Below, one piece after another: positions 1 through 10,550 of a stretch of 64,000 nt of DNA. Every line of letters starts with the position of its first letter. Position 1 is the stretch's first letter. The position numbers were made by a program, and so were the translations under genes. The notes under the pieces are model-generated. The model ran no database searches and had not been told where the DNA came from. It worked only from the letters and a program-made list of their open reading frames with translations. The DNA comes from Epiperipatus broadwayi (Eukaryota > Onychophora > Udeonychophora > Euonychophora > Peripatidae), in NCBI GenBank assembly GCA_028023455.1, contig JAQFVV010006203.1, positions 8,598,876 to 8,662,875 of the forward strand. Reading direction: 5' to 3'.

Positions 1-165
1 GTAAAAGACCCAGAAAGAGACAACATGTCAGATGGATGGATGAAGTAAAAAAAAGTGTGCAGGAGTGATGTGGAGAAGAGAGGCTAGAGATCGGAAATGG
101 ATTGAACTTGGAGAGACCTTCATCCTGCAGTAGATTGATTATGATTGACGATGATGATGATTTAA
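1..165 (+). mobile_element. RTE-clade LINE, 3' end fragment
   Basis: This stretch matches the 3' end of the RTE copy that ends near 39885. Shared features are the segment for the RT C-terminal tail, the phrase ggattgaacttggagagac, then cttcat(c/t)ctgcagta, and a tail of GAT units (gatgatgatga). The element is cut by the left window edge, so how much of it survives is unknown. It lies in the intron upstream of the first visible chitin-binding exon. Confidence 0.7.
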
Positions 166-344
166 TCTTTTTAATTTTATACTTAAAAAGTAGCTGTATT
201 AATTTGTTTTGGAAATGAAAAAAAATATTGATATATTCATATGCAATGCAGCGACTAAATAATCTGAGAGCTGTATTTAAAATAAAATATATAAATGAAA
301 ATTCATTCAATTTTAGATACTTACAAAAATTTTAGTTACAGTAT

Positions 345-523
345 TACAAATTATAGAGACATATTTAAGAATTTATGCTTATAATTTTATTTTAGGTGAA
401 ATGAATTATCTTGCGCCTGTTGCTGATGTTACTACAAATTATAGAGACATATTTAAGAATTTATGCTTATAATTTTTTTATTTTAGGTGAAATGAATTAT
501 CTTGCGCCTGTTGCTGATGTTAC
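345..523 (+). repeat. Tandem duplication of a splice acceptor
   Basis: Two tandem copies (345-432 and 433-523) begin tacaaattatagagac and end gctgatgttac. Each contains a polypyrimidine tract, an AG acceptor (AG at 394-395 and 485-486) and the first codons of the exon. They differ mainly by three extra T in the tract of copy 2. From the upstream acceptor the exon frame meets TAA at 470-472, so only the downstream acceptor is productive. Confidence 0.9.
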
Positions 524-684
524 ATGCCCTTCCAGTAATGGTTTATTTAAAGATCCAGGAAAGTGTAACAACTACATTGATTGTGTTAATAACAACGCAT
601 TCAGAACCAAATGCCCTGATAAAACCAGTTTTAATGAAGAGAAAAAGATTTGTGATTGGAACTGCAACGTTGACAAATGTGGAG
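487..684 (+). CDS. Chitin-binding CBM14 exon (first visible domain)
   Basis: Internal exon of a secreted peritrophin-like protein. CBM14 domains bind chitin in cuticle or peritrophic matrix. The reading frame gives one domain with the six-cysteine order C-x12-C-x5-C-x9-C-x12-C-x3-C-x4-C, and the aromatic chitin-contact region reads FNEEKKICDW. The exon starts after the AG at 485-486 (inside the duplicated acceptor) with the last two bases of a split codon. It ends G|GTAAAA at 684, so both borders are phase 1. It joins to 13884 through the codon G+AA (Glu), about 13.2 kb downstream. Upstream exons are outside the window. The family call rests on the cysteine spacing and is firm; the physiological role is inferred. 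Confidence 0.9.
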
Positions 685-1279
685 GTAAAATATGGTTTAA
701 AAAATGAGTAACTATTGAATGTATACAATCGTGAGTGAGTGCTGAATTAAGGAGATAATCGCATTAGTTTTAAAATATTCTTAAACCATTAAAATAGAAA
801 AATAATTTTAAAATGTAAAAGCCTTCTAGATGTTGATTTTATAATTAGTGTGATTGGTTTTCATATATCAGTATTTTACTTTACATTAGAAAATTCCAGT
901 TTTTTAAAGTTTCTTTGTTCCTTTGAAGAATAATCTAATTCAGACAAACGTTTAGAGCAACAGTTAGGTATGTGTGCGTGTGCAAAAACATATATATATA
1001 TTAATGTCTGTGTATTTGACTATAATCAACGTTGAGATAGATCAAACCACTTTTAAGATAGGTAAAAACACTCAAGTATGCAATACAGTATGCTGATAAT
1101 AATATCTCTGCAACAATTTCTTGAGTTTTGTTTTAAAAAATGATAATAGGTGTATTCCAATGAACTGTGTTATAACAGTGATATTAACAAGTAGAAAATA
1201 TGTACTTATATGGTACAAATCCAAAATATAAATTTCATATCTTTTGTCTGCAAAAATCTTAGATTTTTATAGATTTAAA
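685..1279. other. Intron sequence, nothing recognised
   Basis: Start of the 13.2-kb intron after the donor at 685. It is AT-rich with a short TA run near 990-1000. No coding, RNA or repeat signal was recognised on either strand. Confidence 0.5.
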
Positions 1280-1560
1280 ATATAATGAGAATTCTCTAGT
1301 TATTTTTAACTAATTTTCCAGTTATGATGTAATAAAGCAAAGTACCAATTAAAAACAGGCATTGCATTCTAAAATTGTCATTTAATAAATATATTTATCT
1401 GAAACATTATAAGATAATCTCCCTTTAACTTAAAAATCCAAACTTTTATTAGATTGTAAATCAGATATTATTACTGTAAAAGTGTGAATATTGAAAGTAC
1501 ATCTTTCTAAATATTCTTATAACCAAATAAAACCTCCTCTTAAAAAGCTACAGGTTTTAC
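1280..1560. repeat. Copy of an unclassified dispersed repeat (called R1 here)
   Basis: The sequence resembles two stretches at about 55480-55740 and 55800-56000. Common landmarks are gagaattct, ttttccagtta, a-gcaaagca-(c/a)-aat, tatttatctgaaa and tttctaaatattct. No ORF is visible. It is AT-rich and diverged by many substitutions and small gaps. It could be the tail of a larger element. Confidence 0.45.
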
Positions 1561-1713
1561 ATAGAGATAATCTGCATTTAACTTTTTATCCAAGCTTTTT
1601 TACAAAGGTAAAACTCTCCATACAGTAGCACTACTCAGTGCAAGCCATAGTAATCAATGAATGCAAGAAGGTAGGTGCATAAAATTACTATCTAGTGCCT
1701 ACTCATTCAATAT

Positions 1714-1752
1714 CCCCAGACTAGTTTCTAGCTTGAGGCTTTTATCAGTGAG
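1714..1752 (-). ncRNA. Degenerate hammerhead ribozyme in PLE terminal repeat
   Basis: Read on the minus strand: ctca then CTGATAA (core CTGATGA with G8 changed to A), an AAGC/GCTA arm pair with a 5-nt loop, GAAA, the palindrome ACTAGT, C17, then TGGGG pairing with the 5' strand. Losing G8, a catalytic base, predicts inactivity. Confidence 0.55.
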
Positions 1753-2170
1753 ATGCCTTGTATCTGTGAGCACTGCATCTAAGAACTTAGGATCTAATGC
1801 AACCCTCCAGAAGCCACCTTTTATCTTATTAGCTAACTATAAAGCTTTGAGTCCAAAATTAAAACATAATAATGTTTTAATTCAAGCTTATTAACCTGTA
1901 TAATCATATGAATCTGAACCCAGTTCATCATCTATACATTATTGGAGTCTTTGGTTTTTTAAAAACCTCAGTCACCACAATGCTACTGAACAGAATTGGT
2001 ATAAACCAATAAACATTATATGATCACCACTCTTTATGCTTACACACAATGTTTTCACAGAGTCAAAACTCTTTATACAATACCACCACTCAGTGTTAGC
2101 CAGAGTAATCAATGGATGTGGGAAGTTTTGTGCATAAAATCCCTATCTAGTGCCTAATCATTCAATATCC

Positions 2171-2209
2171 CCAGTCTACTTTCTAACCTGTAGCTTTCAT
2201 CAGTGAGCA
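2171..2209 (-). ncRNA. Degenerate hammerhead ribozyme, cleavage triplet lost
   Basis: The minus strand has an intact CTGATGA box and GAAA box with a weak stem II. The sequence leading to the cleavage site reads GAC where NUH is required (position 16.1 is A). The core is preserved but cleavage is not expected. Confidence 0.5.
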
Positions 2210-2328
2210 GCTTTGAGACCTTGAATTAAAAAACATTATTATATTTTCATTTTGGACTCAAAGCTTTTTACTTAGCCAATAAGATAAAAGATGACTGTTG
2301 GAGTATTGCATTAGATCTTAAGTTCTAG

Positions 2329-3190
2329 GTGCAGTACTCTCAGGTTCAAGGCTTCTCACTAATGAAAGTCATTATGGATCATGACATGTACCATAATAAA
2401 ATTTCAGATCCGCTTAATGATAAAACTTATAAACCATCAAAAAGAGATCATACTACATATTTTGAAAAAACAACAAAAGCCATTATTCATAAATTGCCTA
2501 TTGGAACAGAGATAAAAAATAAAATAATCCCTCATGAAAAATCATGTGTCTGTCCAAAATTTTATGGACTCTCAAAAATTCACAAACCAGATAACCCCCT
2601 TCATCCAATAGTAAGCGCAATAGGATCTCCAACTCATATTTTAGCTAGATATTTATCTTATTTCATTAAGCCTACAATCCCATCTATTAAATCATATATT
2701 AAAAACTCTTTTTGCTTTATTTCTGTTTTAAAAAATTTTTAAATTAATGCTAATGGCATTCTGGTTAGTTTTGATGTCGTGTCTTTATTTACAAACATTC
2801 CAATTGAGGAAGCTTTCAATGTAATCTCGCAAAGTTGCAATTTACCAAACCATACTATTGCTTTGATTAAACATTGTCTCTTGAACACATATTTTGTATA
2901 CAATGAACAGCATTACAGACAAGTTTTTGGTATTCCTATGGGCTCACTTATCTCAGGAGTAATAGCTGATTTATTGATGGAAAATATAGAAACTCGTGCT
3001 TTAGAATCATTATCTTTAAAACCTCTCATTTGGCTCAGATACATAGATGACACTTTTGTCATATGGCAACATGGAAAAAATAAATTAGATGATTTTTTCT
3101 TACATTTAATAATATGCATCCTCATATTAAATTTACAATGGAGACAGAGACTGATGGAGAACTCCCTTTTCTTGATGTTCTAGTCTTCAG
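2329..3190 (+). pseudogene. PLE reverse transcriptase domain (broken)
   Basis: The first part (2329-2742) has the PLE N-terminal RT signature PKFYGLSKIHKP followed by IVSAIGSPTHILARYLS, and stops at a TAA near 2740. The frame resumes at 2755 with LVSFDVVSLFTNIPIEEA (motif A), GIPMGSLISGVIADL (motif B) and LRYIDDTFVIW (motif C with the catalytic DD). A frame change near 3105 precedes the PFLDVLV segment. Motif order and wording are diagnostic of Penelope-like RTs rather than LINEs. Catalytic aspartates are present, but the breaks make it non-functional as it stands. Confidence 0.88.
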
Positions 3191-3469
3191 AACACCAAAT
3201 AGTTTATCTTTTTCGATTTACAGAAAGAATACACACACATACATATATTATTCCCATTCTTATTATAAATTCAGATAGTTTCTGTAGCCAAAACTTTTTT
3301 AAATAGAGCAATTAACCTTTCAGATAAGTCACATCTGAAAGAAGAAATAAATCATATTAATAGTGTTTTATTAGCAAATAATTATAATTATAAATTTATT
3401 AAACAAGCCTTATTTCAAGCCCAAAATGGACAAAATAGGAAATAAAAAGATGATAAATCAGTTATTAGG

Positions 3470-3945
3470 ATTTGTGTGCCATATGTAAAAGGAACTGCAG
3501 ACAGTATTGGATGTATATTAAAACACGATAATATAAATCCAGCATTTTCTACTCATCAAAAGATCAGCAATATAATAACCAAGCCTAAGGCTTCAATCCC
3601 TCTTGAATCTCATGGTGTTTATCAAATCTCATGTAAAATTGTAAAGATTCTTACATAGGTATGAGTAATCATCACATCAGTGTCAAGAGAGATGAATATG
3701 CTAATGCAGTTAAACAACACTCACCATCATCAGCACTCTCACTCCATACTATAGATTTAAGTCATAAAATTAATTTTTCTAGTACCAGGATCATATCCAG
3801 ATGTGATAATCCCTACCAGTGCAAAATCAGAGAAGCCATTGAATTGAGATACTTAAAAAGCCAGATTGTATCAATAAGTGAGGTGATACTTGCAAACTTC
3901 CTCTTATTTGGAAAGCTTTTTTTAAAAAAAACATTCTCAATTTAA
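3470..3945 (+). pseudogene. PLE GIY-YIG endonuclease domain (frameshifted)
   Basis: This follows the RT in the same element. The domain begins at GVYQISC (3614-3634), and its partner motif SYIGMSNHH starts at 3649. The two are thrown out of frame by what looks like an 8-bp tandem insertion (tgtaaaat before tgtaaaga). Downstream the frame 3661-3945 contains the conserved tail with a histidine-rich patch and CKIREAIELRYLKSQ, the usual C-terminal signature of PLE endonucleases. The nuclease would nick the target for primed reverse transcription. Confidence 0.8.
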
Positions 3946-4067
3946 CATTTTTGCTATTGGTGGAACTTTAATGGTTTTTTTCAAATCAGTGATTGTAGTG
4001 CCTCTACAACCATCTTTCTACCTTTTATCACCCAGTAAATGACTTGTGTGATCTATATAAATATTTA

Positions 4068-4110
4068 AATTTTTAACACGGATGAACGCGCAAAATATGT
4101 CTTTTATATA
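4068..4110 (+). repeat. Short dispersed motif shared with 14190-14232
   Basis: A block reading ttttaacacggatgaac, then (g/c)cgcaaaatatgtctt, occurs here and at 14190-14232. In both places a TA-rich run follows. It is far more conserved than its flanks. It may be the end of a small element. Confidence 0.6.
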
Positions 4111-4131
4111 TGCATTCCATGAAAATCTTAT

Positions 4132-4367
4132 ATATACAAATATTAAGCATTAAATCACCCCACATGGTTAAGAAATCCAGTACTGCCCTCTGTGAACTAA
4201 TATATAAAATACATTAGAGTTCGTATTTCAAAATAGCCAGATCATACCATTTTGATCTGGCTATTTTGAAATATGAACTCTAGTTTATTTTATATATTAG
4301 TTCACAGAGGGCAGTACTGGATTTCTTAACCATGTGGGGTGATTTAATGCTTAATATTTGTATATTT
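4132..4367. repeat. Near-perfect foldback (arms about 110 bp)
   Basis: The left arm (4132-4241) runs from tacaaatattaagcatt to aaatagccagatca. The right arm (4254-4367) is its reverse complement, ending taatgcttaatatttgta. Only about a dozen bases separate them. No target duplication was found by eye and there is no ORF. It could be a PLE-type hairpin insertion or a hairpin MITE. Confidence 0.9.
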
Positions 4368-4370
4368 ATT

Positions 4371-5347
4371 TCAGTATAGCGTTATGCACTGGGGTTATTT
4401 TCTATATATATAAAACTAAATCTATCATTATGATGTCAGCAGTGCTTCTTTGTGAAACAAACGTATCTGATTTTAACAAGATAGCACAGCTGAAATTATT
4501 TTAATGATAAGTACTAGTGTACTAGTGATATTTATATTTAAATTTCAGCTAGAAATGTGCAACTGTTTTTATTTCATGTATATATATATATAGTTTTCTG
4601 AGTGAATTTATGTATGTGTTTGCTTTATATTAGTGGAATAGCAACATATAGGTTAGATCTCACCTACCATTATCTGAGTAATAGGAGTGACTCAATAGGA
4701 TCAGCCAAAATATCAATATTATTACACTTAATCAATGTATGCACATAAACGTATATAAATGAGTTTGAAAACAATGTGTGCACCCCTCAACCCAAAAATC
4801 TTACGTTTTATTATATATTGTTAACCCCCCCCCTTCGATGAGATTCCAAGTTTTCAATGAGATGGGCACAAGAGATGAGTGGTTGAGATAAGTGGATTCT
4901 ATGTGGAAGTGCCTTTAGCAAATAAATGGAATGCATATATGTTTTATCTCAACGTAGAACAAATGCAAATACTATTCCATAATTTAATAATATATAACAT
5001 TTTAAATAAAGAAATTTCTCATGTAATGAGTGATAATACTCTTTAATATATTTTAAGCAAATCTTTTTGGTATAATATCTTTTGTTTAAAAACTACTTAA
5101 ATATAAATTAATATGTATTTTAATTAAAGCTAGAAATTTTAAATATAATGTTAACCAATTGTATATGTCCGAAATATTAAATCAATTTCAATCATTTAAA
5201 ATAAATAATAAATAAAATACATGGATGTAAAATTTATTTAGTAACTTACAGTATGATGAATGTAAAAGGGAATTTTATTGTATATTATCTTACCAATTTT
5301 TATTTCTGATAGTAATATTAAAATTAAAGTGTCTAATATTTAAATAA
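4371..5347. other. Intron sequence, nothing recognised
   Basis: AT-rich. Holds a run of C at about 4825-4834 and short TA tracts. No gene or classifiable repeat was seen. Confidence 0.5.
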
Positions 5348-5480
5348 ATTTAAATGATATCTAGTGATGTGATGTAATGTGATTGACTGTGACTTCTCCT
5401 TAAACGGAGTCAGGATTCTCTCAGCAGCTATGCCCAGAGAAACCTGTTAGCTACTTTACCTTCCTTTTCCATTGTCCACC

Positions 5481-8400
5481 CTAAGTTTTCCCATAATCTG
5501 CTCCATTCCATTTCCACAACATAATCTTTGTCAACTCCATGACCTTCATATCTAAATCCCTCTTATTTTTTCCCAAACCTAGCATAAAAACCAATAACTC
5601 ACTTTCTGTATAATCACTTTGTTCATATTTAACCTTCCATAACTTCATTATTTGTACCCTTTCTGCTTCCAAACATTGACATTGAAGTAACAAATGCCTA
5701 ATATTTTCTATGCCTTCCTTACACAACTTCCAGACTAAATCACCCATATTTTTCCATTTACGTGTATATTCCCTTGTTGCTAATGATCCCGTTCGAGCCT
5801 AAAACAATAAACTACTTTCCTTACTATTATCATAAATTAACTCACACCCAATGTTCCGTTTACTTCTATATATATTTAAACTCATTTTACTCTCCATACT
5901 AGTTCTCCATCTCTCCAACTCCCTATTCTTTATTAGTGCATCTATTCTTCTATCCCACTCCTTCCCACTATAGCACTCAACAATCCTTCTAACACAATCA
6001 TCCCATCTTTTGTACAAGTATACTGACATAACTTCTTTATCCAAATCTTCTGCATACCGCATTATCTTTCTTACCCATCTTGTTGCCTGCCCTTTACTTG
6101 TAACCCAATTAAATACTATTTTGGCTATTCTTTTATTATCCATAAACTGCAATCTACCGAACATTTTCAATTTGCTTTTTGCATCCCTCATATAAAAACT
6201 TGACCATCCCATTTCTCCTTGAATTGCCCTTTTGCTGTCCACATCTCAGCATCTAATGCATGTCTTCCTACTTCCCTTTGTACTTTTTCTAAGCAATCTA
6301 ATACCCCTTTACTAACACATAATGCATCATTGCCGTATATTAACCCTACTACTGCCACTCCCTTCCATACAATTCTAGATACATCATATTTATTATATGA
6401 AAACACTGATAATTTCTTTATCAATCCCTTTTTTTCTTTGCTTCATTTATCAATTTTTTCTCCCATTCATCCAAGCAATTTTTCTTATTACTCAAGATGA
6501 TTCCCAAATAACTATATCTGTTCACCACACTTAACTTCATATCCCCCAATAAGAAATCTTTGTCTTCTCTTTCCCTAGTATTCACCATCATTATATTTGA
6601 TTTTTCTTCACTAAATTTAATCCCCATATCTTTACCCACCCTTGTGCATGTCATCAGCATAACTTCCATATCTTCTCTTCTTTCTGCACACAAAAAGGCA
6701 TCATCCACAAAAAAAAAGACCTGACAATGTATATACTCTCTTGCCACCTGTTAAAGGTATCTCTATCCCTCTTCCTAGACTTTCTATTGCTCTCTCCATT
6801 TCACTCAAATACAACACAAACAAAATAAGTGACATAGGGCATCCTTGCCTCAGTCCCACCCCATTTTTAACTTTAACTGATTCTATATCCCCTAATTGAT
6901 ATGAATAGTAATTATTTTTCATATAATTTTTTAATAACACCCACTAAAGCTTCATCTATTCCCAGATTTGCTAAACTTATCCATAATCTATTTCTATTCA
7001 CTCTATCATATGCCTTCTCTATGTCTATAAAACTCATATATAACTGTCTACCTGAATTTACACTCATATCTATAAGTTGTGTAACTACAAATAAACTATC
7101 TCCTATACGCCTATCTGACCTAAAACCTCCTTGCATTTCCCCCACTACATTTATTTCTTCCATCCATTTTGCAACTCTTCCAGCCACCATATATGAACTG
7201 ATGTTACTGCTATTGGTCTATAATTATTTAACTTTCTATGATCCTTACCATTTTCTTTAAATAATAATCTTACTCATGTATTACTCCAACTACCCGGAAA
7301 AACTCTCTTCTATGCCATCTTATTAAAACATGATAGTAACTTTACTTTTGCCCTATGCCACAAATTCATTACCATCTCTGCTGCCCATCCATCTAATCCT
7401 CTTGCCTTACCACTTCTCAGTTTTTTCCCTGCCTCATTCAGTTCATTTTCTGTAAACATAATATTCCCATTACTATATGCTTTCATATTTTCTATCCCTC
7501 TGTCCTTCATATCTAACATCTTTTCTATATCCATTACATAACTATTAGAGCGACACTCTATTCCCTCCTCTTCCAGTAATACTATCTCTCTCTCCCCTAA
7601 ATTTCTCCTTTTAATGTAATTCCAAAATTTTTTACTCCCATCTCTTCCACTTTTATTAATATCATCCAATAATTTACTATTTAATTTCATTCCCTCTCTA
7701 TAATTATCTATTTTAGCTGACTTCTTCTTTTCTAAGTATTTTTCCCATTTAGCATTTAATATCTTTTTCACTTTCTTTGTTCTTAATAGCCACTTATATT
7801 CTCTACATGCTTTTTTCCTCTCTTTTACACTTTTACTAACTCTCATTTTTCTATCACTTTTATTCTTCTGAATATTCTCACCTAAAACCCTATTGGCCAC
7901 TTTTTCTATTTCATCACACCAGTCCTCATACTCATTTCCAATCAACTCTTCCATGGTTTCTTCAACTTGTATTTTATACTCTTCTAACTTATTCTTATCA
8001 TTCACTCTCCATCCACATCTTTCACTATTGTTTCTACTTTTATTCCTATTTTCCATCACATTACTAACCATTTCAATTACAACAAAATTATGATCACTAT
8101 TACATACTTTCTCTTCATTATCAAACACCTTAATTTTCCATACTTTATTTATTCCCTCTTTCTCTACCAATATATAATCTATTGTGTGGGATATATTATT
8201 CCTAAACCATGTATATTGTCCCTCATAAATATTAGATAAGTTTCCAATGCTCAAATTTACTCTCTGACAAAATTTCTTCAAAAGCTGTCCATTCTTATTA
8301 TCTACATCATCAATTTCTTCAATATGCCCATTCATATCTCCTATAACCATTATTCTCTTCCCCTTTTTTTTAAAACTCTTTATATCCTTAACTAGGCACT

Positions 8401-8738
8401 CATATATGCTATTGTTCTATTCCATTATAGTTTGACTATCTCCAGTAGCTATATAAACTATAGCCACCATCCATTCTTGTTTTCCCAACCTTATTTCAAA
8501 CCACAAATGTTCTTGGCATTTAACAGTATTTAAATATTTTTTTTTGATATAACACCTATACCACCACCCTTTTTTCTTTCTCTTTTCTATTTATACCCTG
8601 CCATATCAAATTTTCCAAAACAGCTTCTTCTTCTCTTAGATGTGTTTCCACTACTGCTAATACCTCAAGCTCTTCATTTTCAATTGCTTTGTTTAATTCC
8701 TGCCACTTTTCTGGTCTCCTACTACCTTGCATATTCAA
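5481..8738 (-). pseudogene. LINE ORF2: APE endonuclease and reverse transcriptase
   Basis: The 8738-8556 frame opens the endonuclease (NMQGSRRPEKWQEL, VVETHLREEE). The 8350-7310 frame holds its second half (MVIGDMNGHIEEID, YTWFRNNISHTIDYILV, NSDHNFVVIE). RT motifs follow in pieces: NNYRPIAVTS near 7230, SFIDIEKAYDRVN near 7030, GVGLRQGCPMS near 6860 and a DDAFLC box near 6700 that is frame-disrupted. The C-terminal part runs through 6242-5799 to 5747-5481. At least five frame breaks are present. The order endonuclease-RT is that of APE-type LINEs. Confidence 0.85.
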
Positions 8739-8964
8739 ATACCCAATTTTTACAATTTTTTCTTTTCTAACTACTCTTTTATAATTTTTTTTTATTCTTC
8801 TTCTCCATTATGCTTATAAATAACTTGCTTACCATTAATTTTACAGATCCATTCCCTCTCCACATCTACATTTATATCTAAATCAACTGCCCTTTGTTTA
8901 ATCCTTACATCCCATCCATTCTTCTTCTTTTTAATAACACTATAATTTAAAATCCCACCCCCCT

Positions 8965-9997
8965 TTACAAGTTTCCCAAACTATATTCTTTATTAATCAG
9001 ACTCCCTAAAACTTCACTTCCTTGTTTCCCTAAGTGCAACCCATCTTTACCAAATAACTCCCTTTTCCCAATAAAAAAATCCCACACATCCACAAACGTA
9101 ACATCATTTCTCTGACACAATTCTTTCAATCTCTCATTTATAGAACAGGCCCTATCTAACATATACCTTTTATCAAATCTTGGTAATAATCCAACTATTC
9201 CTACTCTTCCTTTAACCATTCTCAAATTCCTAATCAGTTCTGTGTACTCACCCATTACTCTCTCTGATGACTCTGATAAATTATTAGTCCCTACCATTAC
9301 ATACACATCTCTATTCCCTTGCTTCTTTACTTTATCTGTAATATCCCTAATTTTAGCTCCCAGCAAGCATACTCTTACATACCTGTTTCTATTTTCCCTT
9401 GCAATTATATCTCCACATTCCTTTTATTAATGAATCCCCTATCAATACTGTCTCATAGTCTACTTTCTCTGCTTCATTCACCTTTTCTACCACCTTCTGG
9501 ACTTCCTCATCTACTTCTTCCTTATCATTCCTACTCAGTAATCTCTTTATCTGCTCACACTTCGTCTCTAATGATTTTAATTTTTCTTCTACATCCTTCA
9601 CCTCTTCCTTTATCTTACTTATTCTTTGGCCAACCATCTCCAATGCACTACCTATTTTTCCATCCATATCTCTTGTCACTCCACTACAAACACACTCTAT
9701 CCTGTCTTCCTCAACTAAGTTTTGTTCCATTTCTCCTGACTTCCTGCTTTCCTCAACTATATTTTGCTCCATTCCTCCTGACTTTCTCTTTACACTATCT
9801 ACACTTTGAAACCACTTTTTTACCTCTTTTATCACATTCACACACTGTCTACATAACCATAAACCTGTTACATCCTTCCTAGTCTTATTTAAGCATTTCA
9901 AGTGGAAAACCTTATCACATATATTACATTCTACTACAGCACGTCTAATTCCTTTCTGACAATTATATAAGTATTGTAAAATACAAATGCAATCCAT
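8965..9997 (-). pseudogene. LINE ORF1: PHD-like finger plus SGNH hydrolase
   Basis: The 9997-9389 frame starts MDCICILQYLYNC and has a cysteine/histidine pattern (CNICDKVFHLKC, LWLCRQCV) like a PHD finger. It continues with a long charged coiled-coil segment, then VLIGDSLIKGMWR, the GDS nucleophile block of SGNH hydrolases. A frameshift near 9390 moves the rest to 9366-8965, with MVGTNNL (block III-like) and KDGLHLGKQG (catalytic Asp and His). ORF1 proteins of CR1-type LINEs bind RNA, and many carry this esterase. All three triad residues are visible, so only the frameshift clearly disables it. Confidence 0.82.
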
Positions 9998-10490
9998 ATT
10001 ACTTATTTTCCAAGCTGCTATTCTATATTTAACTTTATACTTTCTCTCCTACTCTTCAAACCCTTTTGCACAGAAAGTTGAAAATTTTTTACTTTCAAAA
10101 ACGATCGATCAATAGCCACGTGTAACTTAAGCTTCTAAACGTTACTTTTTACCTCAAAATAACTAACTGTTCTTAAATTAAAATTAAAAAAACAAACTTT
10201 AGTAGCAAATTTAAACCAACTAATATTATGTACAACTTAGTTATAGAAATCCTTACATTAACACACATTCAACAAAAAGATTTTTTAAAAAAAAAAAAAC
10301 GGCTATATCTTTAAAATGGCGATCGAAACTCTTTTTTTTTATAATAATTTTGATCTTTCCAATTTAAAAAAAAACTATCTCTCTCGATCACAATTTACTC
10401 CTCACTTTCATACCACAATTAGAGTATTTAAATTGATGATTTCAGATGATTAATCGCATAAAAAAAAATAGTCAACTTAGCTTAGAAGTG

Positions 10491-10550
10491 ATTTAAATGC
10501 CATCTAGTATCTTAGAAGTGATTTAAATGTCATCTAGTATCTTAGAAGTA
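10491..10550 (+). repeat. Two 30-bp tandem units at LINE 5' flank
   Basis: The unit atttaaatg(c/t)catctagta plus tcttagaagt(g/a) occurs at 10491-10520 and 10521-10550. Its first part matches the sequence at the LINE 3' side (5348-5365). The first unit therefore serves as the target duplication, and the second may have been present in the target. Confidence 0.8.

Larger units (their letters stand above)
1605..2350 (+). repeat. Terminal-repeat (pLTR) cluster of the Penelope-like element
   Basis: This is a family that recurs at 32240-32709, 36856-38219 and 57905-58110. One unit starts aactctccatacagta and runs through the phrases taatcaatgaatgca, aaat(c)cctatctagtgcc and cccagactagtttctagc. A second forward unit starts near 2065. 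From about 2240 the sequence is inverted (ttttggactcaaagct, ctaggtgcagtactctcag) and runs straight into the RT reading frame. Direct plus inverted terminal repeats are typical of Penelope-like elements. Confidence 0.75.
1605..4030 (+). mobile_element. Penelope-like element (PLE) with RT and GIY-YIG domain
   Basis: A PLE encodes a reverse transcriptase of the telomerase-like group fused to a GIY-YIG endonuclease and is flanked by complex terminal repeats. Here those repeats (1605-2350) are followed by RT motifs and then a GIY-YIG domain in the expected order. Frameshifts and stops break the single long ORF expected, so the copy is dead. The 3' limit near 4030 is approximate. It sits in sense orientation in the intron after the 487-684 exon. 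Confidence 0.85.
5348..10508 (-). mobile_element. CR1/L2-like LINE, near full length, with target duplication
   Basis: The element proper is about 5366-10490 on the minus strand. Order in its sense direction: 5' region, ORF1 (PHD-like finger, coiled coil, SGNH hydrolase), ORF2 (APE endonuclease, RT, C-terminal region) and a 3' tail of TCACA/ACATC-type repeats. The flanks 5348-5365 (atttaaatgatatctagt) and 10491-10508 (atttaaatgccatctagt) form an imperfect 18-bp target duplication. A microsatellite tail instead of poly(A) and an esterase in ORF1 are CR1/L2 traits. Several frameshifts make the copy inactive. It is closely related to the plus-strand copy at 23807-25697. Confidence 0.85.

Noticed and set aside
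411-707. Single long exon running from 411 through both duplicated acceptors
   Set aside because: The upstream part would translate the duplicated polypyrimidine tract and intron end. Splicing at 486/487 gives the phase that matches all other exons.
9319-9882. 187-codon plus-strand frame overlapping the LINE ORF1
   Set aside because: It is the antisense shadow of the coiled-coil and hydrolase region, Leu/Ser-rich without a start context or family match.
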